Shown one piece after another: positions 1 to 8,419 of a stretch of 64,000 nucleotides of DNA. The DNA is from Rhodocyclus gracilis. GTDB taxonomy: Bacteria; Pseudomonadota; Gammaproteobacteria; Burkholderiales; Rhodocyclaceae. Every line of letters starts with the position of its first letter. Positions within the stretch are counted from its first letter, which is position 1. The position numbers were made by a program, and so were the translations under genes. The stretch is from contig NZ_WIXJ01000004.1 in NCBI RefSeq assembly GCF_009617575.1, positions 1 to 64,000 of the forward strand. Reading direction: 5' to 3'. The notes under the pieces were generated by a model. That model saw nothing but the letters and a program-made list of their open reading frames with translations. It made no database searches and was not told where the DNA came from.

Positions 1-64
1 TCTTTTTGCTCCCGAACTCGCGTCCGGTCACCTCGACAAGCACCCACACCTATCAATTGTCTCG

Positions 65-77
65 TTTTTAAAGAACT
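65..77 (-). promoter_or_regulatory. boxA-like antitermination sequence of an rRNA-type leader
   Basis: Directly behind the CCA end of the initiator tRNA the minus strand reads AGTTCTTTAAAAA, close to the rRNA antiterminator boxA (TGCTCTTTAACAA). The sequence running on to position 1 (a GTGTGGGTGCTTG stretch and others) resembles rRNA operon leaders or spacers of betaproteobacteria as I remember them. This suggests that an rRNA operon or part of one lies beyond the left edge on the minus strand. Confidence 0.45.
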
Positions 78-153
78 GGTTGCGGGGACAGGATTTGAAC
101 CTGTGACCTTCGGGTTATGAGCCCGACGAGCTGCCAGACTGCTCCACCCCGCG
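77..153 (-). tRNA. Initiator tRNA-fMet (CAT)
   Basis: A complete 77-nt cloverleaf with encoded CCA. The anticodon CAT sits in a loop closed by the three G:C pairs (GGG...CCC) diagnostic of initiator tRNA. The first base C1 faces A72, giving the unpaired 1-72 position typical of bacterial formyl-methionyl initiators. The T arm is GG-TTCAAAT-CC. It supplies the tRNA for translation start. Two candidate sigma70 promoters lie upstream, and a boxA-like element follows at once. Confidence 0.97.
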
Positions 154-170
154 TCCGTCAGAGAAGTGAG

Positions 171-200
171 ACTTTAGCAAACTTCTCTCTACCCTGTCAA
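171..200 (-). promoter_or_regulatory. sigma70 promoter of tRNA-fMet (proximal)
   Basis: On the minus strand a perfect -35 TTGACA (200-195) is followed after 18 nt by a -10 TAAAGT (176-171). Transcription would start about 10 nt before the mature tRNA 5' end. Confidence 0.6.
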
Positions 201-265
201 CACTGCGCTGCTTTTTGTTGCTGCTGCGTACTCCTCAGCGGCGGTGCAGTGCGACGAGGGGGCGA

Positions 266-294
266 ACTATAGCCAAAGCGAGGCGGGCACGCAA
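266..294 (-). promoter_or_regulatory. Possible second (distal) sigma70 promoter of tRNA-fMet
   Basis: On the minus strand TTGCGT (294-289), a 17-nt spacer and TATAGT (271-266) form a second sigma70-like promoter about 95 nt upstream of the first. A GC-rich stretch follows the -10. Tandem promoters are usual for stable RNA operons, which fits the boxA-like element downstream of the tRNA. Confidence 0.4.
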
Positions 295-654
295 GCACTT
301 TGCGTGAATTATTTGACGTAACGCACGCAACCGGCTGTTCTTGTTGTTTTTTTCGCGAATACTTTTGGGGCTGCGGGCGCATTACCTCGCTTTCAGCACG
401 TTAAACATCAGTGCTGACTGTTTCGTTGCCGGAGAACTTAGGCGAATAGCACCTCTCGTCTGCGCGTCAGTCCGAATACTCGCGGGCCCGCTGGACAGAC
501 GACTGCTTTCCATCTTGAGCCAACAGCGGAAGCCGACGAGGTCTCGCTCGCCCCCCCTCCGCCGAACGATCCAAGGCGCCACACAACGGCCCCACGTCCT
601 CGCTACAATTCCCTCCTTGCGCGCCCATACATATGCATAAAGGACGAGAACCCC
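295..654. other. Intergenic region between tRNA-fMet and the IclR-type gene
   Basis: Both strands were inspected. The reading frames here are short, arginine-rich and do not resemble known proteins, so none is called. The upstream half carries the distal tRNA promoter region. The downstream half must contain the promoter of the IclR-type gene, but no convincing -35/-10 pair was found. A ribosome site AAGGACG lies just before position 655. Confidence 0.5.
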
Positions 655-1560
655 ATGGAGTCGGAGAGCGAGAAGCCGCGGCACGGAATTCAGTCGATCG
701 AAGTCGGGGGGCGCCTGCTGCGTGTGCTCGCCGCGAACAGTCGGCCGATGATGTTGCGCGATCTGGCGCGTAACGCTGCCATGCCGGCGGCGAAGGCGCA
801 TCGTTATCTGGTGTCGTTTGTCCGCATGGGGCTCGTTGAGCAGGATGCCAACACCGGACGATACGACCTCGGTGCGTTCGCCATGGAACTCGGTCTGGCG
901 AGTCTTGCACGGATCGACGCCGTGAAACTCGCCGCCCCCGTGCTCGAAGACCTTTACGAACAGATCGGCGAGACCGTAGCACTGGCGATGTGGGCGAATC
1001 GCGGGCCGACCTGCGTTCGCTGGATCGAGGCTGACGGGCCGATTACCATCACCCTGCGCACCGGCGTCGTACTTCCGCTGACCACCTCGGCGACCGGGCG
1101 CGCCTTTGCGGCCTTCTATCGTTCGCCGTCGATGAAGAAGCAACTCGACAAGGAACTCCGTGCCGCAGCCGAGAGCGAAGGCTGTTCGCCCGCCGAGAAA
1201 CAGCAGGCAATGGAATGCTTACTGGGCGAAATCCGCCAGCACGGCATTGCCCGCGCCGACGGCAGTCTGACGCCGGGCATCAACGGCTTTAGCGCGCCGG
1301 TCTTCGATCACAGCGGCAAGATGGTCGCGGCCATTACGTCCCTCGGCCCGGTCGGCAATTTTGATAACCGCTGGGAAAGCTCTCTCGCCGCACGCATCAA
1401 GGCCGCCGCCGCGCTGTTGTCTTCGCGACTGGGGTTCGACACTGCGGCAGGAAAAGCGGACGACATCCCCGCCGAGGATCCGCGCGTACGCCGCGTACGG
1501 CGGTCGCCCGCCCAACCGCGAAAGCGCGCGGAAAAATCGCCGCAGGAACAGACGTCTTAA
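655..1560 (+). CDS. IclR-family transcriptional regulator
   Basis: The 301-residue protein has the IclR layout. An N-terminal winged helix-turn-helix (about residues 10-75, starting GIQSIEVGGRLLRVLA) is followed by the C-terminal effector-binding domain (about 85-265), including the family hallmark TTSATGRAFAAF near 145 and a late PVFDHSGKMVAAIT segment. Such proteins repress or activate catabolic operons in response to a small ligand; the ligand cannot be read from sequence. The start was chosen for the AAGGACG site 9-10 nt upstream. The C-terminal tail (after ~265) is Lys/Arg-rich and disordered. The gene stands alone between two tRNA-type genes, so its target is not obvious from context. 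Confidence 0.88.
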   Translation: MESESEKPRHGIQSIEVGGRLLRVLAANSRPMMLRDLARNAAMPAAKAHRYLVSFVRMGLVEQDANTGRYDLGAFAMELGLASLARIDAVKLAAPVLEDLYEQIGETVALAMWANRGPTCVRWIEADGPITITLRTGVVLPLTTSATGRAFAAFYRSPSMKKQLDKELRAAAESEGCSPAEKQQAMECLLGEIRQHGIARADGSLTPGINGFSAPVFDHSGKMVAAITSLGPVGNFDNRWESSLAARIKAAAALLSSRLGFDTAAGKADDIPAEDPRVRRVRRSPAQPRKRAEKSPQEQTS

Positions 1561-1787
1561 CGTGCCGGGCCTTCAGGCACCACCCACTGCTTGGCAGCCC
1601 CTTACACCACAAATTGCAGGCGGCACGTTGCTAGGCGGCAGGACGAGATGGAGAGATGCCAGCGGAGCAAAAGCAGGATTACCTGCCATACGCCGCATTG
1701 AATCGCCGAGCGAATATCCCGCACAAGCGCGCCGCTGCGTATTTTTAGATTTTTTACACAGGGACTACATTCATTCATGCGCGCGGC

Positions 1788-1861
1788 TGGTGCCCCCGGT
1801 CGGAATCGAACCAACACCTGATGCTTACAAGGCAACTGCACGACCTTCATGCTACGGGGGC
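1788..1861 (-). tRNA. Atypical tRNA-Thr(TGT)-like gene
   Basis: A 74-nt minus-strand cloverleaf with encoded CCA: a 7-bp acceptor stem (GCCCCCG/CGGGGGC), a good T arm (GTTGG TTCGATT CCGAC) and anticodon TGT (complement at 1827-1829). G1:C72 and C2:G71 fit threonyl-tRNA identity. The D arm is odd: GCAT-GAAGGTC-GTGC has a 7-nt loop with G where A14 and C where A21 are nearly universal. The anticodon stem contains a T:T mismatch, and the variable loop is 4 nt. A perfect TATAAT box lies just upstream. It could be a functional divergent isoacceptor or a degenerating copy. Confidence 0.7.
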
Positions 1862-1875
1862 CGACGGCGGCGCGC

Positions 1876-1904
1876 ATTATAACGTATCGTCTGGCGTCGA
1901 AACG
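1876..1904 (-). promoter_or_regulatory. Promoter of the tRNA-Thr-like gene
   Basis: The minus strand carries a perfect -10 TATAAT (1881-1876), followed by a GC-rich discriminator (GCGCGCC) typical of stringently controlled stable RNA genes. The -35 region (around CGTTTC, 1904-1899) is weak. Transcription would start a few bases before the mature 5' end at 1861. Confidence 0.5.
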
Positions 1905-1989
1905 CCCAAAGACGCCTGCCACACAGCGCTTTCGCAGGCGTCGTTCGAGGCCGTAGAATCTACCGGAATACCGCTGTTAACGACTCCTC

Positions 1990-3780
1990 ATGGCCAAACC
2001 GACGAACCCTTCCGAAATCGCTCGCGAAACGCTGCGCATGTTGGCCACCCGACGCATGCAGCCGTCGCCCGAAAACTACCGGACGATCTATCAGGAAATT
2101 GCCGGGGTCAGCGACGACGACAGCCCCCCCTTCCCGGCTCGTGATCTGGAAGCACTCCTAGCCTCGCTACCGCGCGACTCCTCCGAGCAGCAGCGCCTCG
2201 GACGGCAACTCGAGCAAGCCATCCGCAACCAGAGCTGGGATGACGCCCGTACGGCCCTGGTCGACTTCATTCAATCGGTCAGCACGCGCGCCGACCTTGG
2301 CTGGAGCGAGCTGATCGGCGACCTGCTGCGCCTCTGGGAGATGCGCCATAGCGGCCTCACCCCGGCGCGCAAACGCGAGGCACTGGAACACGTCATCACC
2401 AGCGCCGGCGCCAACAATGAGACGCTCTTCTCCCGCTTGCAGGGACTTACACGTTCCTGGTCGGCGACGCCGGGCGCCGGCGGCGAAGTGAACCTGGTCG
2501 ACGAAATCGACGAGGAGCCCGCTCCAAGCGGTAGCGCCGCAAGCAGCGGCACCGCCACGCTGCCGCTGAGCCGGGCCAGCGAACTCCTGCCGGAATTGCG
2601 CGAACTCTTCGCGTTCACACTCGACAGCGTCGTCGCCGCGCAACTGGCCGACGAACCGGAGATGGCCGCCGAAGCGCGCACGCTCGCGGCGGAAATACGC
2701 AGCGTCACCAAACTGAAGTCCTTCAAAGCCCTGCAGGACGGGCTGCGTCGTCTCGCCTTCCGCCTCGAGCTTTCCACAGAGGACAACACCGAACTGCGCG
2801 GTGGACTGCTGCACCTCTTGCAGCTCCTCATCGACAACGTCAGCGAGCTGGTCATCGACGACCGCTGGCTCAGCGGCCAGATCGACGCCGTGCGGGAGAT
2901 CGTCGGGCGCCCCCTGAACATCCGCGCCATCGACGACGCCGAGCGACGCCTGAAAGAGGTGATCTACAAGCAGAGCCAACTCAAGCAAAGCCTGAATGAA
3001 GCGAAAGAAGCCCTGCGCAGCATGCTGGCTGGCTTCGTCGATCATCTGGTCGACTTCACCGATTCCACTTCGGATTACCACGACAAGATCGAGGCCTGCG
3101 CCAAAAAAATCAGCGCCGCCGACGACATCACCAAACTCGAAGACGTGCTCGCCGAAGTCATGCGCGAAACGCGCGCCATCCAGCTCAACGCACAACGCTC
3201 GCGCGACGAACTGCGCGCCGCCCAGTTGCGCGTCGAAGCCGCCGAACAGCGGGTCAACGAACTCCAGATCGAACTCGACCGCGCCAGCACGCTGGTCCGC
3301 CACGACCAATTGACCGGCACACTCAATCGCCGCGGACTCGAAGACGCCTTTGCCAAGGAAGCCGCGCGCGCGCTGCGCCGGCAGACCGGGCTGTGCGTCG
3401 GACTCCTCGATATCGACAACTTCAAGAAGCTCAACGACTCGCTCGGCCACGACGCCGGCGACGCGGCGCTGATCCACCTGGCCACCGTAATCCGCGAAAC
3501 TTTGCGCCCGCAGGAAACTGTCGCCCGCCTGGGTGGAGAAGAGTTCCTCATCCTTTTACCCGACACGCAGTTGCACGATGGAGAGCGCGCCTTGCAGCGC
3601 CTGCAGCGCGAGTTGACGCGGCGCATCTTCCTGCATGGCAATCAAAAACTCTTGATCACCTTCAGCGCCGGCGTCACGCTGCTCACCGAAGGCGACGACC
3701 AAGCCAGCGTCATCAAACGGGCCGACGAAGCAATGTACCAAGCCAAAATGGCCGGAAAAAACAGGGTGGTTCGCGCATGA
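1990..3780 (+). CDS. GGDEF diguanylate cyclase
   Basis: The 596-residue protein ends in a GGDEF domain (about 430-595) with the active-site signature GGEEF at 515-519 and DQLTGTLNRRGLEDAF at the domain entry, so it should convert two GTP to c-di-GMP. The inhibitory I-site position reads RPQE instead of RxxD, so product feedback may be weak. The first ~430 residues have no membrane segment. They contain helical and coiled-coil-like stretches but no sensor domain I recognise. The stop codon overlaps the start of the cytidylyltransferase gene (ATGA), so the cyclase is probably co-transcribed with the glycan operon. No strong ribosome site precedes the start. Confidence 0.9.
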   Translation: MAKPTNPSEIARETLRMLATRRMQPSPENYRTIYQEIAGVSDDDSPPFPARDLEALLASLPRDSSEQQRLGRQLEQAIRNQSWDDARTALVDFIQSVSTRADLGWSELIGDLLRLWEMRHSGLTPARKREALEHVITSAGANNETLFSRLQGLTRSWSATPGAGGEVNLVDEIDEEPAPSGSAASSGTATLPLSRASELLPELRELFAFTLDSVVAAQLADEPEMAAEARTLAAEIRSVTKLKSFKALQDGLRRLAFRLELSTEDNTELRGGLLHLLQLLIDNVSELVIDDRWLSGQIDAVREIVGRPLNIRAIDDAERRLKEVIYKQSQLKQSLNEAKEALRSMLAGFVDHLVDFTDSTSDYHDKIEACAKKISAADDITKLEDVLAEVMRETRAIQLNAQRSRDELRAAQLRVEAAEQRVNELQIELDRASTLVRHDQLTGTLNRRGLEDAFAKEAARALRRQTGLCVGLLDIDNFKKLNDSLGHDAGDAALIHLATVIRETLRPQETVARLGGEEFLILLPDTQLHDGERALQRLQRELTRRIFLHGNQKLLITFSAGVTLLTEGDDQASVIKRADEAMYQAKMAGKNRVVRA

Positions 3781-4544
3781 AAGCCGTCATTCTTGCCGGC
3801 GGGCTGGGTTCCCGCATCAGCGAAGAGTCGCATCTCAAACCCAAGCCGATGATCGAAATCGGCGGCAAGCCGATCATCTGGCACATCCTCAAGATCTACT
3901 CCTCGCACGGCATCAACGACTTCGTCATCTGCCTTGGCTACAAGGGCTACGTCGTCAAGGAGTACTTCGCCAACTACTTTCTGCACACCTCGGACGTCAC
4001 CTTCGACATGGTGAACAACCAGATGGAAGTGCATGAACGGCACGCCGAGCCCTGGCGCATCACCCTGATCGACACGGGCGAGTTCACCATGACCGGCGGC
4101 CGCCTGAAAGCCATCGAGCGCTTCATCGACAAGGACGAGCCCTTCTGCTTCACCTACGGCGACGGCGTGGCCAACGTCGATATCAGCAGCGAAATCCGCT
4201 TCCACCGCGAACACGGTCTTGCCGCCACCGTCTGCGCGGTTGCGCCGCCGGGACGTTTCGGCGCGCTCGACATCAATGATGGCCGCGTCAGCCGCTTTCA
4301 GGAAAAACCCCAGGGCGAAGGCGGCCTCATCAACGGCGGCTTTTTCGTCCTCAACCCCAGCGTTTTCGACCTGATCAAGAGCGACGGCCCCTGGGAAGAC
4401 GAACCACTACTGGAACTGACGCGCCGCCAGCAACTCGCCGCGTGGAAACACGAAGGTTTCTGGCAACCCATGGACACCCTGCGCGACAAGACGCTGCTCG
4501 AAGAGCTCTGGCAAAGCGGTCGAGCCCCCTGGAAAACATGGTGA
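3777..4544 (+). CDS. rfbF: Glucose-1-phosphate cytidylyltransferase
   Basis: The 255-residue protein matches the RfbF/DdhA family (usual length about 257). It has the nucleotidyltransferase entry MKAVILAGGLGSRISEE with KPKPM at 22-26, TYGDGVANVD near 130 and the family end motif GFWQPMDTLRDK near 225. It makes CDP-glucose from CTP and glucose-1-phosphate, the first step to CDP-3,6-dideoxyhexoses. The ATG overlaps the preceding cyclase stop by 4 nt, and the gene overlaps the next by 7 nt, so translation is coupled. A longer in-frame extension upstream lies within the cyclase gene and is not used here. Confidence 0.96.
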   Translation: MKAVILAGGLGSRISEESHLKPKPMIEIGGKPIIWHILKIYSSHGINDFVICLGYKGYVVKEYFANYFLHTSDVTFDMVNNQMEVHERHAEPWRITLIDTGEFTMTGGRLKAIERFIDKDEPFCFTYGDGVANVDISSEIRFHREHGLAATVCAVAPPGRFGALDINDGRVSRFQEKPQGEGGLINGGFFVLNPSVFDLIKSDGPWEDEPLLELTRRQQLAAWKHEGFWQPMDTLRDKTLLEELWQSGRAPWKTW

Positions 4545-5605
4545 ATCCCGAGTTCTGGCGCGGCAAACGCGTCTTCCTGACCGGGCATACGGGATTCAAG
4601 GGCGGCTGGCTGTCGATCTGGCTGCATCGGCTGGGGGCCGAGGTCACGGGCTTCGCGCTACCGCCGCCAACGGCGCCTTCCTTGTTTGCCAGTGCGGGCG
4701 TCGAGGGCCTGCTGCATTCGACGCTGGGCGACATCCGCGACGCCGAGGCGCTGACAGCAGCGCTGACTGCGGCTGATCCCGACATCGTTTTCCATCTCGC
4801 CGCCCAACCGCTCGTTGGCGACTCCTATCGTGACCCGGTCGGCACCTACGCCACCAACGTCACCGGCACGCTCAATCTCCTGCAAGCAGCGCGTCAAGCG
4901 CCGCGTCTGGGCGCGGTTGTCGTCGTCACGACCGACAAATGCTACGAAAACCGCGAGACGAAGACTCCTTACCGCGAGGGTGACGCGCTCGGCGGCCACG
5001 ACCCTTACAGCAGCAGCAAAGCCTGCGCGGAAATCCTCACGCACGCCTGGCGCCGTTCTTTCTTCCACACCGAAGGCGCAGCACGGATCGCCAGCGCCCG
5101 CGCGGGTAACGTCATCGGCGGCGGCGACTGGGCGGAGCACCGACTGGTGCCGGATCTGCTGCGCGCCTACGCGGCCGGCGAAACCGCCCGCCTTCGCCAC
5201 CCCGGCTCGATCCGTCCCTGGCAGCACGTGCTCGAACCGCTATCCGGCTACCTCACGCTCGCCGAACGCCTGTACGACAACCGTATCGACGAGCGCGCCT
5301 GGAACTTCGGCCCGCCCCTCGCCGACTGCATCAGCGTTGGCGACATCGCCGATCTGCTGGCGAGTTACTGGCCGACGCCCGCCGCCTGGCAGGCCGTGCC
5401 AAGCGAACTGCCGCACGAAGCCGGCGTGCTGATGCTCGATGCAAGTCTGGCGCAAAAAAAACTACAGTGGCGCCCCCGCTGGCCGTTATCGGAAGCACTC
5501 CGACGAACCGCTGAGTGGCACTTGGCCTGGATGGAAGGTCAGGATATGTACGCCATCAGCACCGGGCAGATCGACGCCTACGCGCAACGGCCCGACTCTT
5601 TGTAA
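4538..5605 (+). CDS. rfbG: CDP-glucose 4,6-dehydratase
   Basis: The 355-residue short-chain dehydrogenase has an N-terminal NAD-binding GHTGFKGGW (16-24), the catalytic YSSSK with Tyr157 and Lys161, and [13 protein letters not shown] near 230, which is typical of RfbG. It dehydrates CDP-glucose to CDP-4-keto-6-deoxyglucose. The start MVNPEFW is the usual start for the family and overlaps the end of rfbF. It is the second gene of the CDP-sugar branch. Confidence 0.96.
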   Translation: MVNPEFWRGKRVFLTGHTGFKGGWLSIWLHRLGAEVTGFALPPPTAPSLFASAGVEGLLHSTLGDIRDAEALTAALTAADPDIVFHLAAQPLVGDSYRDPVGTYATNVTGTLNLLQAARQAPRLGAVVVVTTDKCYENRETKTPYREGDALGGHDPYSSSKACAEILTHAWRRSFFHTEGAARIASARAGNVIGGGDWAEHRLVPDLLRAYAAGETARLRHPGSIRPWQHVLEPLSGYLTLAERLYDNRIDERAWNFGPPLADCISVGDIADLLASYWPTPAAWQAVPSELPHEAGVLMLDASLAQKKLQWRPRWPLSEALRRTAEWHLAWMEGQDMYAISTGQIDAYAQRPDSL

Positions 5606-5612
5606 AGATCGC

Positions 5613-6920
5613 ATGGACCTCATCCGCCAATCCATCCTCGACCAGGTCAAGATGTACGCTGCCCGGCGTACGCCCCCCACCACCTTCATTCCCGGCCAGA
5701 CGCCGATTCCGCCTTCCGGCAAAGTGCTCGACGCGAGCGACTTCGCCCACCTTGTCGACGCCTCGCTCGACGGCTGGCTGACGACGGGCCGTTTCAACGA
5801 CGAATTCGAGAAACAGCTTGCCCGCCGGCTCGGCGTTGCGCATGTCCTGAGCTGCAACTCCGGCTCCAGCGCCAACCTGCTGGCGCTCACCGCGCTGACC
5901 TCGCCGCTGCTGCGCGAACGCGCGCTACAAGCCGGCGACGAAGTCATCACCGCCGCCGCCGGTTTCCCGACGACGGTCAACCCGATCGTGCAGAACGGCC
6001 TCGTGCCGGTCTTCGTCGATTCGCAGATCCCCGGCTACAACCCGACCCCGGAAGCCATCGCCGCCGCCATTTCGCCGCGCACGCGCGCCATCATGCTCGC
6101 GCACACGCTCGGCAATCCGCTGGAAATCGCCGCCATCCGCGCACTCGCCGATCGCCATCAACTCTGGCTGATCGAAGACTGCTGCGACGCGCTCGGCTCG
6201 ACCTACGACGGGCGCCACGTCGGCACCTGGGGCGACATCGGCACGCTCTCGTTCTACCCGGCGCACCACATCACCATGGGCGAGGGCGGCGCCGTATTCA
6301 CCAGCAACTCCCGCCTGCGGCGCGCCATCGAGTCCTTCCGCGACTGGGGCCGTGACTGCTGGTGCGATCCGGGCTGCGACAACACCTGCGGCAAGCGCTT
6401 CGACTGGCAACTGGGCGAACTGCCCGCCGGCTACGATCACAAGTACGTTTACTCGCACGCCGGCTTCAACCTGAAAATCACCGACATGCAGGCCGCCATC
6501 GGCCTGTCGCAGTTGCAAAAGCTCGACGGCTTCATCGCCGCCCGCCGGCGCAACTTCGACTATCTGCACGCGCGTCTGACGCCGCTGGCATCGCAGCTGA
6601 TCCTGCCGGAGCCGACGCCCAACAGCGCGCCGTCCTGGTTCGGTTTTCCCATCACCCTGCGCCCCGAGACGCCGTTTGAACGCGTCGATCTGCTGCGTTT
6701 TCTCGATGCGCGCAAGATCGGCACCCGTCTGCTGTTCGCCGGCAACATCACCCGGCAGCCGTATTTCGCTGGACGCGCGCAGCGCATCAGCGGCCGCCTC
6801 GACACCGCCGACACGATCATGCAACGCACCTTCTGGGTCGGCGTCTGGCCGGGGCTGCACGACGCCCAGCTCGACTACATCGCCCAATCCCTCGCCGAAT
6901 TCTGCGGCGTCCGTCTCTGA
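5613..6920 (+). CDS. rfbH: CDP-4-keto-6-deoxyglucose 3-dehydrase
   Basis: The 435-residue PLP/PMP-fold protein is close to the usual RfbH/E1 length of 437. At the position where aminotransferases carry the Schiff-base lysine it has AHH (His218-His219), the histidine substitution that makes this enzyme a PMP-dependent dehydrase. The iron-sulfur cysteines Cys249, Cys251, Cys255 and Cys259 ([14 protein letters not shown]) are present. With a reductase partner it would give CDP-4-keto-3,6-dideoxyglucose. The partner E3 reductase (RfbI/DdhD) is not in the window. The start ([12 protein letters not shown]) follows rfbG after 7 nt. Confidence 0.96.
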   Translation: MDLIRQSILDQVKMYAARRTPPTTFIPGQTPIPPSGKVLDASDFAHLVDASLDGWLTTGRFNDEFEKQLARRLGVAHVLSCNSGSSANLLALTALTSPLLRERALQAGDEVITAAAGFPTTVNPIVQNGLVPVFVDSQIPGYNPTPEAIAAAISPRTRAIMLAHTLGNPLEIAAIRALADRHQLWLIEDCCDALGSTYDGRHVGTWGDIGTLSFYPAHHITMGEGGAVFTSNSRLRRAIESFRDWGRDCWCDPGCDNTCGKRFDWQLGELPAGYDHKYVYSHAGFNLKITDMQAAIGLSQLQKLDGFIAARRRNFDYLHARLTPLASQLILPEPTPNSAPSWFGFPITLRPETPFERVDLLRFLDARKIGTRLLFAGNITRQPYFAGRAQRISGRLDTADTIMQRTFWVGVWPGLHDAQLDYIAQSLAEFCGVRL

Positions 6921-6929
6921 GAAGCCGAC

Positions 6930-8417
6930 ATGACCCAACCTCTGTTCATTTTCGAGATGGCCAACAACCACATGGGCGATACCGCCCATGGTGTCGCCAT
7001 CATCCGCGCCATGCGCGATGCCTGTGCGGGCTTCCCCTTCGAATTCGCCTTCAAGCTCCAGTACCGCGATCTCGACACCTTCATCCATCCGAGCTTCAAG
7101 GGCCGGAATGACGTCAAGTACGTCAAGCGCTTCGAGGAAACGCGGCTGGCGCGTGAGCAGTTTCAGACCCTGCTCGACGCCATGCGCGAATGCGGCTTCA
7201 AGACCGTGTGCACGCCCTTCGATGAAGCCTCCGTCGATCTCATCGATGCGCAGGGAATCGAGATCATCAAGATCGCCAGTTGCTCGCTCACCGACTGGCC
7301 GCTGCTCGAACGGATTGCCCGCAGTAACAAGCCGGTCATTGCCTCGACGGCAGGCGCCACGCCCGAGGAAATCGACACGGTCGTCAGCTTCTTCCTGCAC
7401 CGCGGGCGGCCGCTGACGCTGATGCATTGCGTCGCCGAATATCCGACGCCGCTGGAAAACCTGCACATCGCCCGCGTCGAGGCCCTGCGTCGCCGCTATC
7501 CGGAGGTCCGCATCGGCTTCTCCACCCACGAGTCGCCCGGCCACCACGAGCCGGTGATGCTGGCGCTGGCCAAGGGCGCGACGGTCTTCGAGCGGCACGT
7601 CGGATTGCCTTCACCCACCGTCACCCTCAACGCCTATTCGGCCAACCCGCAGCAGGTACGCAGCTGGCTGGAAGCCGCCTGGCGCGCGCTGCGCCTGTGC
7701 GGCAGCGAAGCGTGGCCGGAAGCCACTGCCGACGAAGCCGCCAGTCTCGCCAGCCTGCGCCGCGGTGTCTTTCTGACCCGCGACGTCGCTGTCGGCGAAG
7801 TGGTCGACGAGAGCGCCGTCTGCTTCGCCTTCCCGCCCGTCGCCGGCCAGATCACCGCCAACCAGTGGTCGAAATACAGCCGCCACGTCGCCCGGCAGCC
7901 GCTCTTGGCAGGCACGCCCCTCCTGGCGGAGACGGTCGACATTCATCACGAGCGCGAACGTGTCCTCGCCGCCGTGACCGCCGTGCGTCAGCTCTTGCAG
8001 GAAGGCAACATCGTCGTTCCTGGCAAATCCGATCTGGAAATTTCGCACCACTACGGCATGGAGCAGTTCGCGCAATTCGGCCTGGTGATGATCACCGTCA
8101 TCAACCGCGAATATTGCAAGAAGCTGATCGCCATGCTGCCCGGACAAACGCATCCGGAGCAATTCCACCGCAAGAAGGAAGAAACCTTCGTCATCCTGCA
8201 CGGCCGCATGACGCTATGGCTCGACGGCGAAGAACGCCAGGCGCAGCGCGGCGACGTCATCACCGTGCAGCGCGGCGTCAAGCACAAGTTCTTCTCCGAC
8301 ACAGGCGTCGTCTTCGAGGAAATTTCCTCGACTCATTTCGCCGACGACTCGAACTACAGCGACCCGGCCATCACGGCCAATCCCCGTCGCAAAACCCTGC
8401 TGACCTACTGGTTGTGA
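6930..8417 (+). CDS. NeuB-family sialic-acid-synthase-like protein fused to SAF and cupin domains
   Basis: The 495-residue protein has three parts. Residues 1-260 form a NeuB-type TIM barrel (FEMANNHMGD start, KLQYRD, TPFDEASVDL, KIASCSLTDWPLL, GFSTHE). Residues ~270-350 resemble the SAF/antifreeze-like domain (SLRRGVFLTRDVAVGEVV). Residues ~370-490 are a cupin with HPEQFHRKKEETFVILHG. NeuB enzymes condense phosphoenolpyruvate with a hexosamine-type aldose to make nonulosonic acids. No genes for the usual substrate pathways (NeuC, PseBCFHG, CMP-NulO synthetase) are nearby, so the substrate is unknown. It sits 9 nt behind rfbH and 2 nt ahead of the next gene, within the operon. Confidence 0.82.
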   Translation: MTQPLFIFEMANNHMGDTAHGVAIIRAMRDACAGFPFEFAFKLQYRDLDTFIHPSFKGRNDVKYVKRFEETRLAREQFQTLLDAMRECGFKTVCTPFDEASVDLIDAQGIEIIKIASCSLTDWPLLERIARSNKPVIASTAGATPEEIDTVVSFFLHRGRPLTLMHCVAEYPTPLENLHIARVEALRRRYPEVRIGFSTHESPGHHEPVMLALAKGATVFERHVGLPSPTVTLNAYSANPQQVRSWLEAAWRALRLCGSEAWPEATADEAASLASLRRGVFLTRDVAVGEVVDESAVCFAFPPVAGQITANQWSKYSRHVARQPLLAGTPLLAETVDIHHERERVLAAVTAVRQLLQEGNIVVPGKSDLEISHHYGMEQFAQFGLVMITVINREYCKKLIAMLPGQTHPEQFHRKKEETFVILHGRMTLWLDGEERQAQRGDVITVQRGVKHKFFSDTGVVFEEISSTHFADDSNYSDPAITANPRRKTLLTYWL

Positions 8418-8419
8418 CA

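Noticed and set aside
197-640. Several reading frames of 60-100 codons on both strands before the IclR-type gene
   Set aside because: They overlap each other and the tRNA promoters, are Arg/Ser-rich and look like no protein; they are chance open frames in GC-rich DNA.
1561-1787. Possible terminator GTGCC...GGCAC after the IclR-type gene
   Set aside because: The stem is only 5 bp and no T run follows.
2167-3477. Long open frame of 436 codons on the minus strand across the diguanylate cyclase gene
   Set aside because: It is antisense to a clear GGDEF protein and its composition mirrors the codon bias of that gene; no family motif.
5925-7598. 557-codon open frame on the minus strand across rfbH and the NeuB-like gene
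   Set aside because: It lies antisense to two well-supported genes; the length is explained by high GC content.
7427-8419. Upstream extension of the thiamine-diphosphate enzyme frame
   Set aside because: It lies wholly inside the NeuB-like gene; the ATG at 8420 gives the normal N-terminus of the family.
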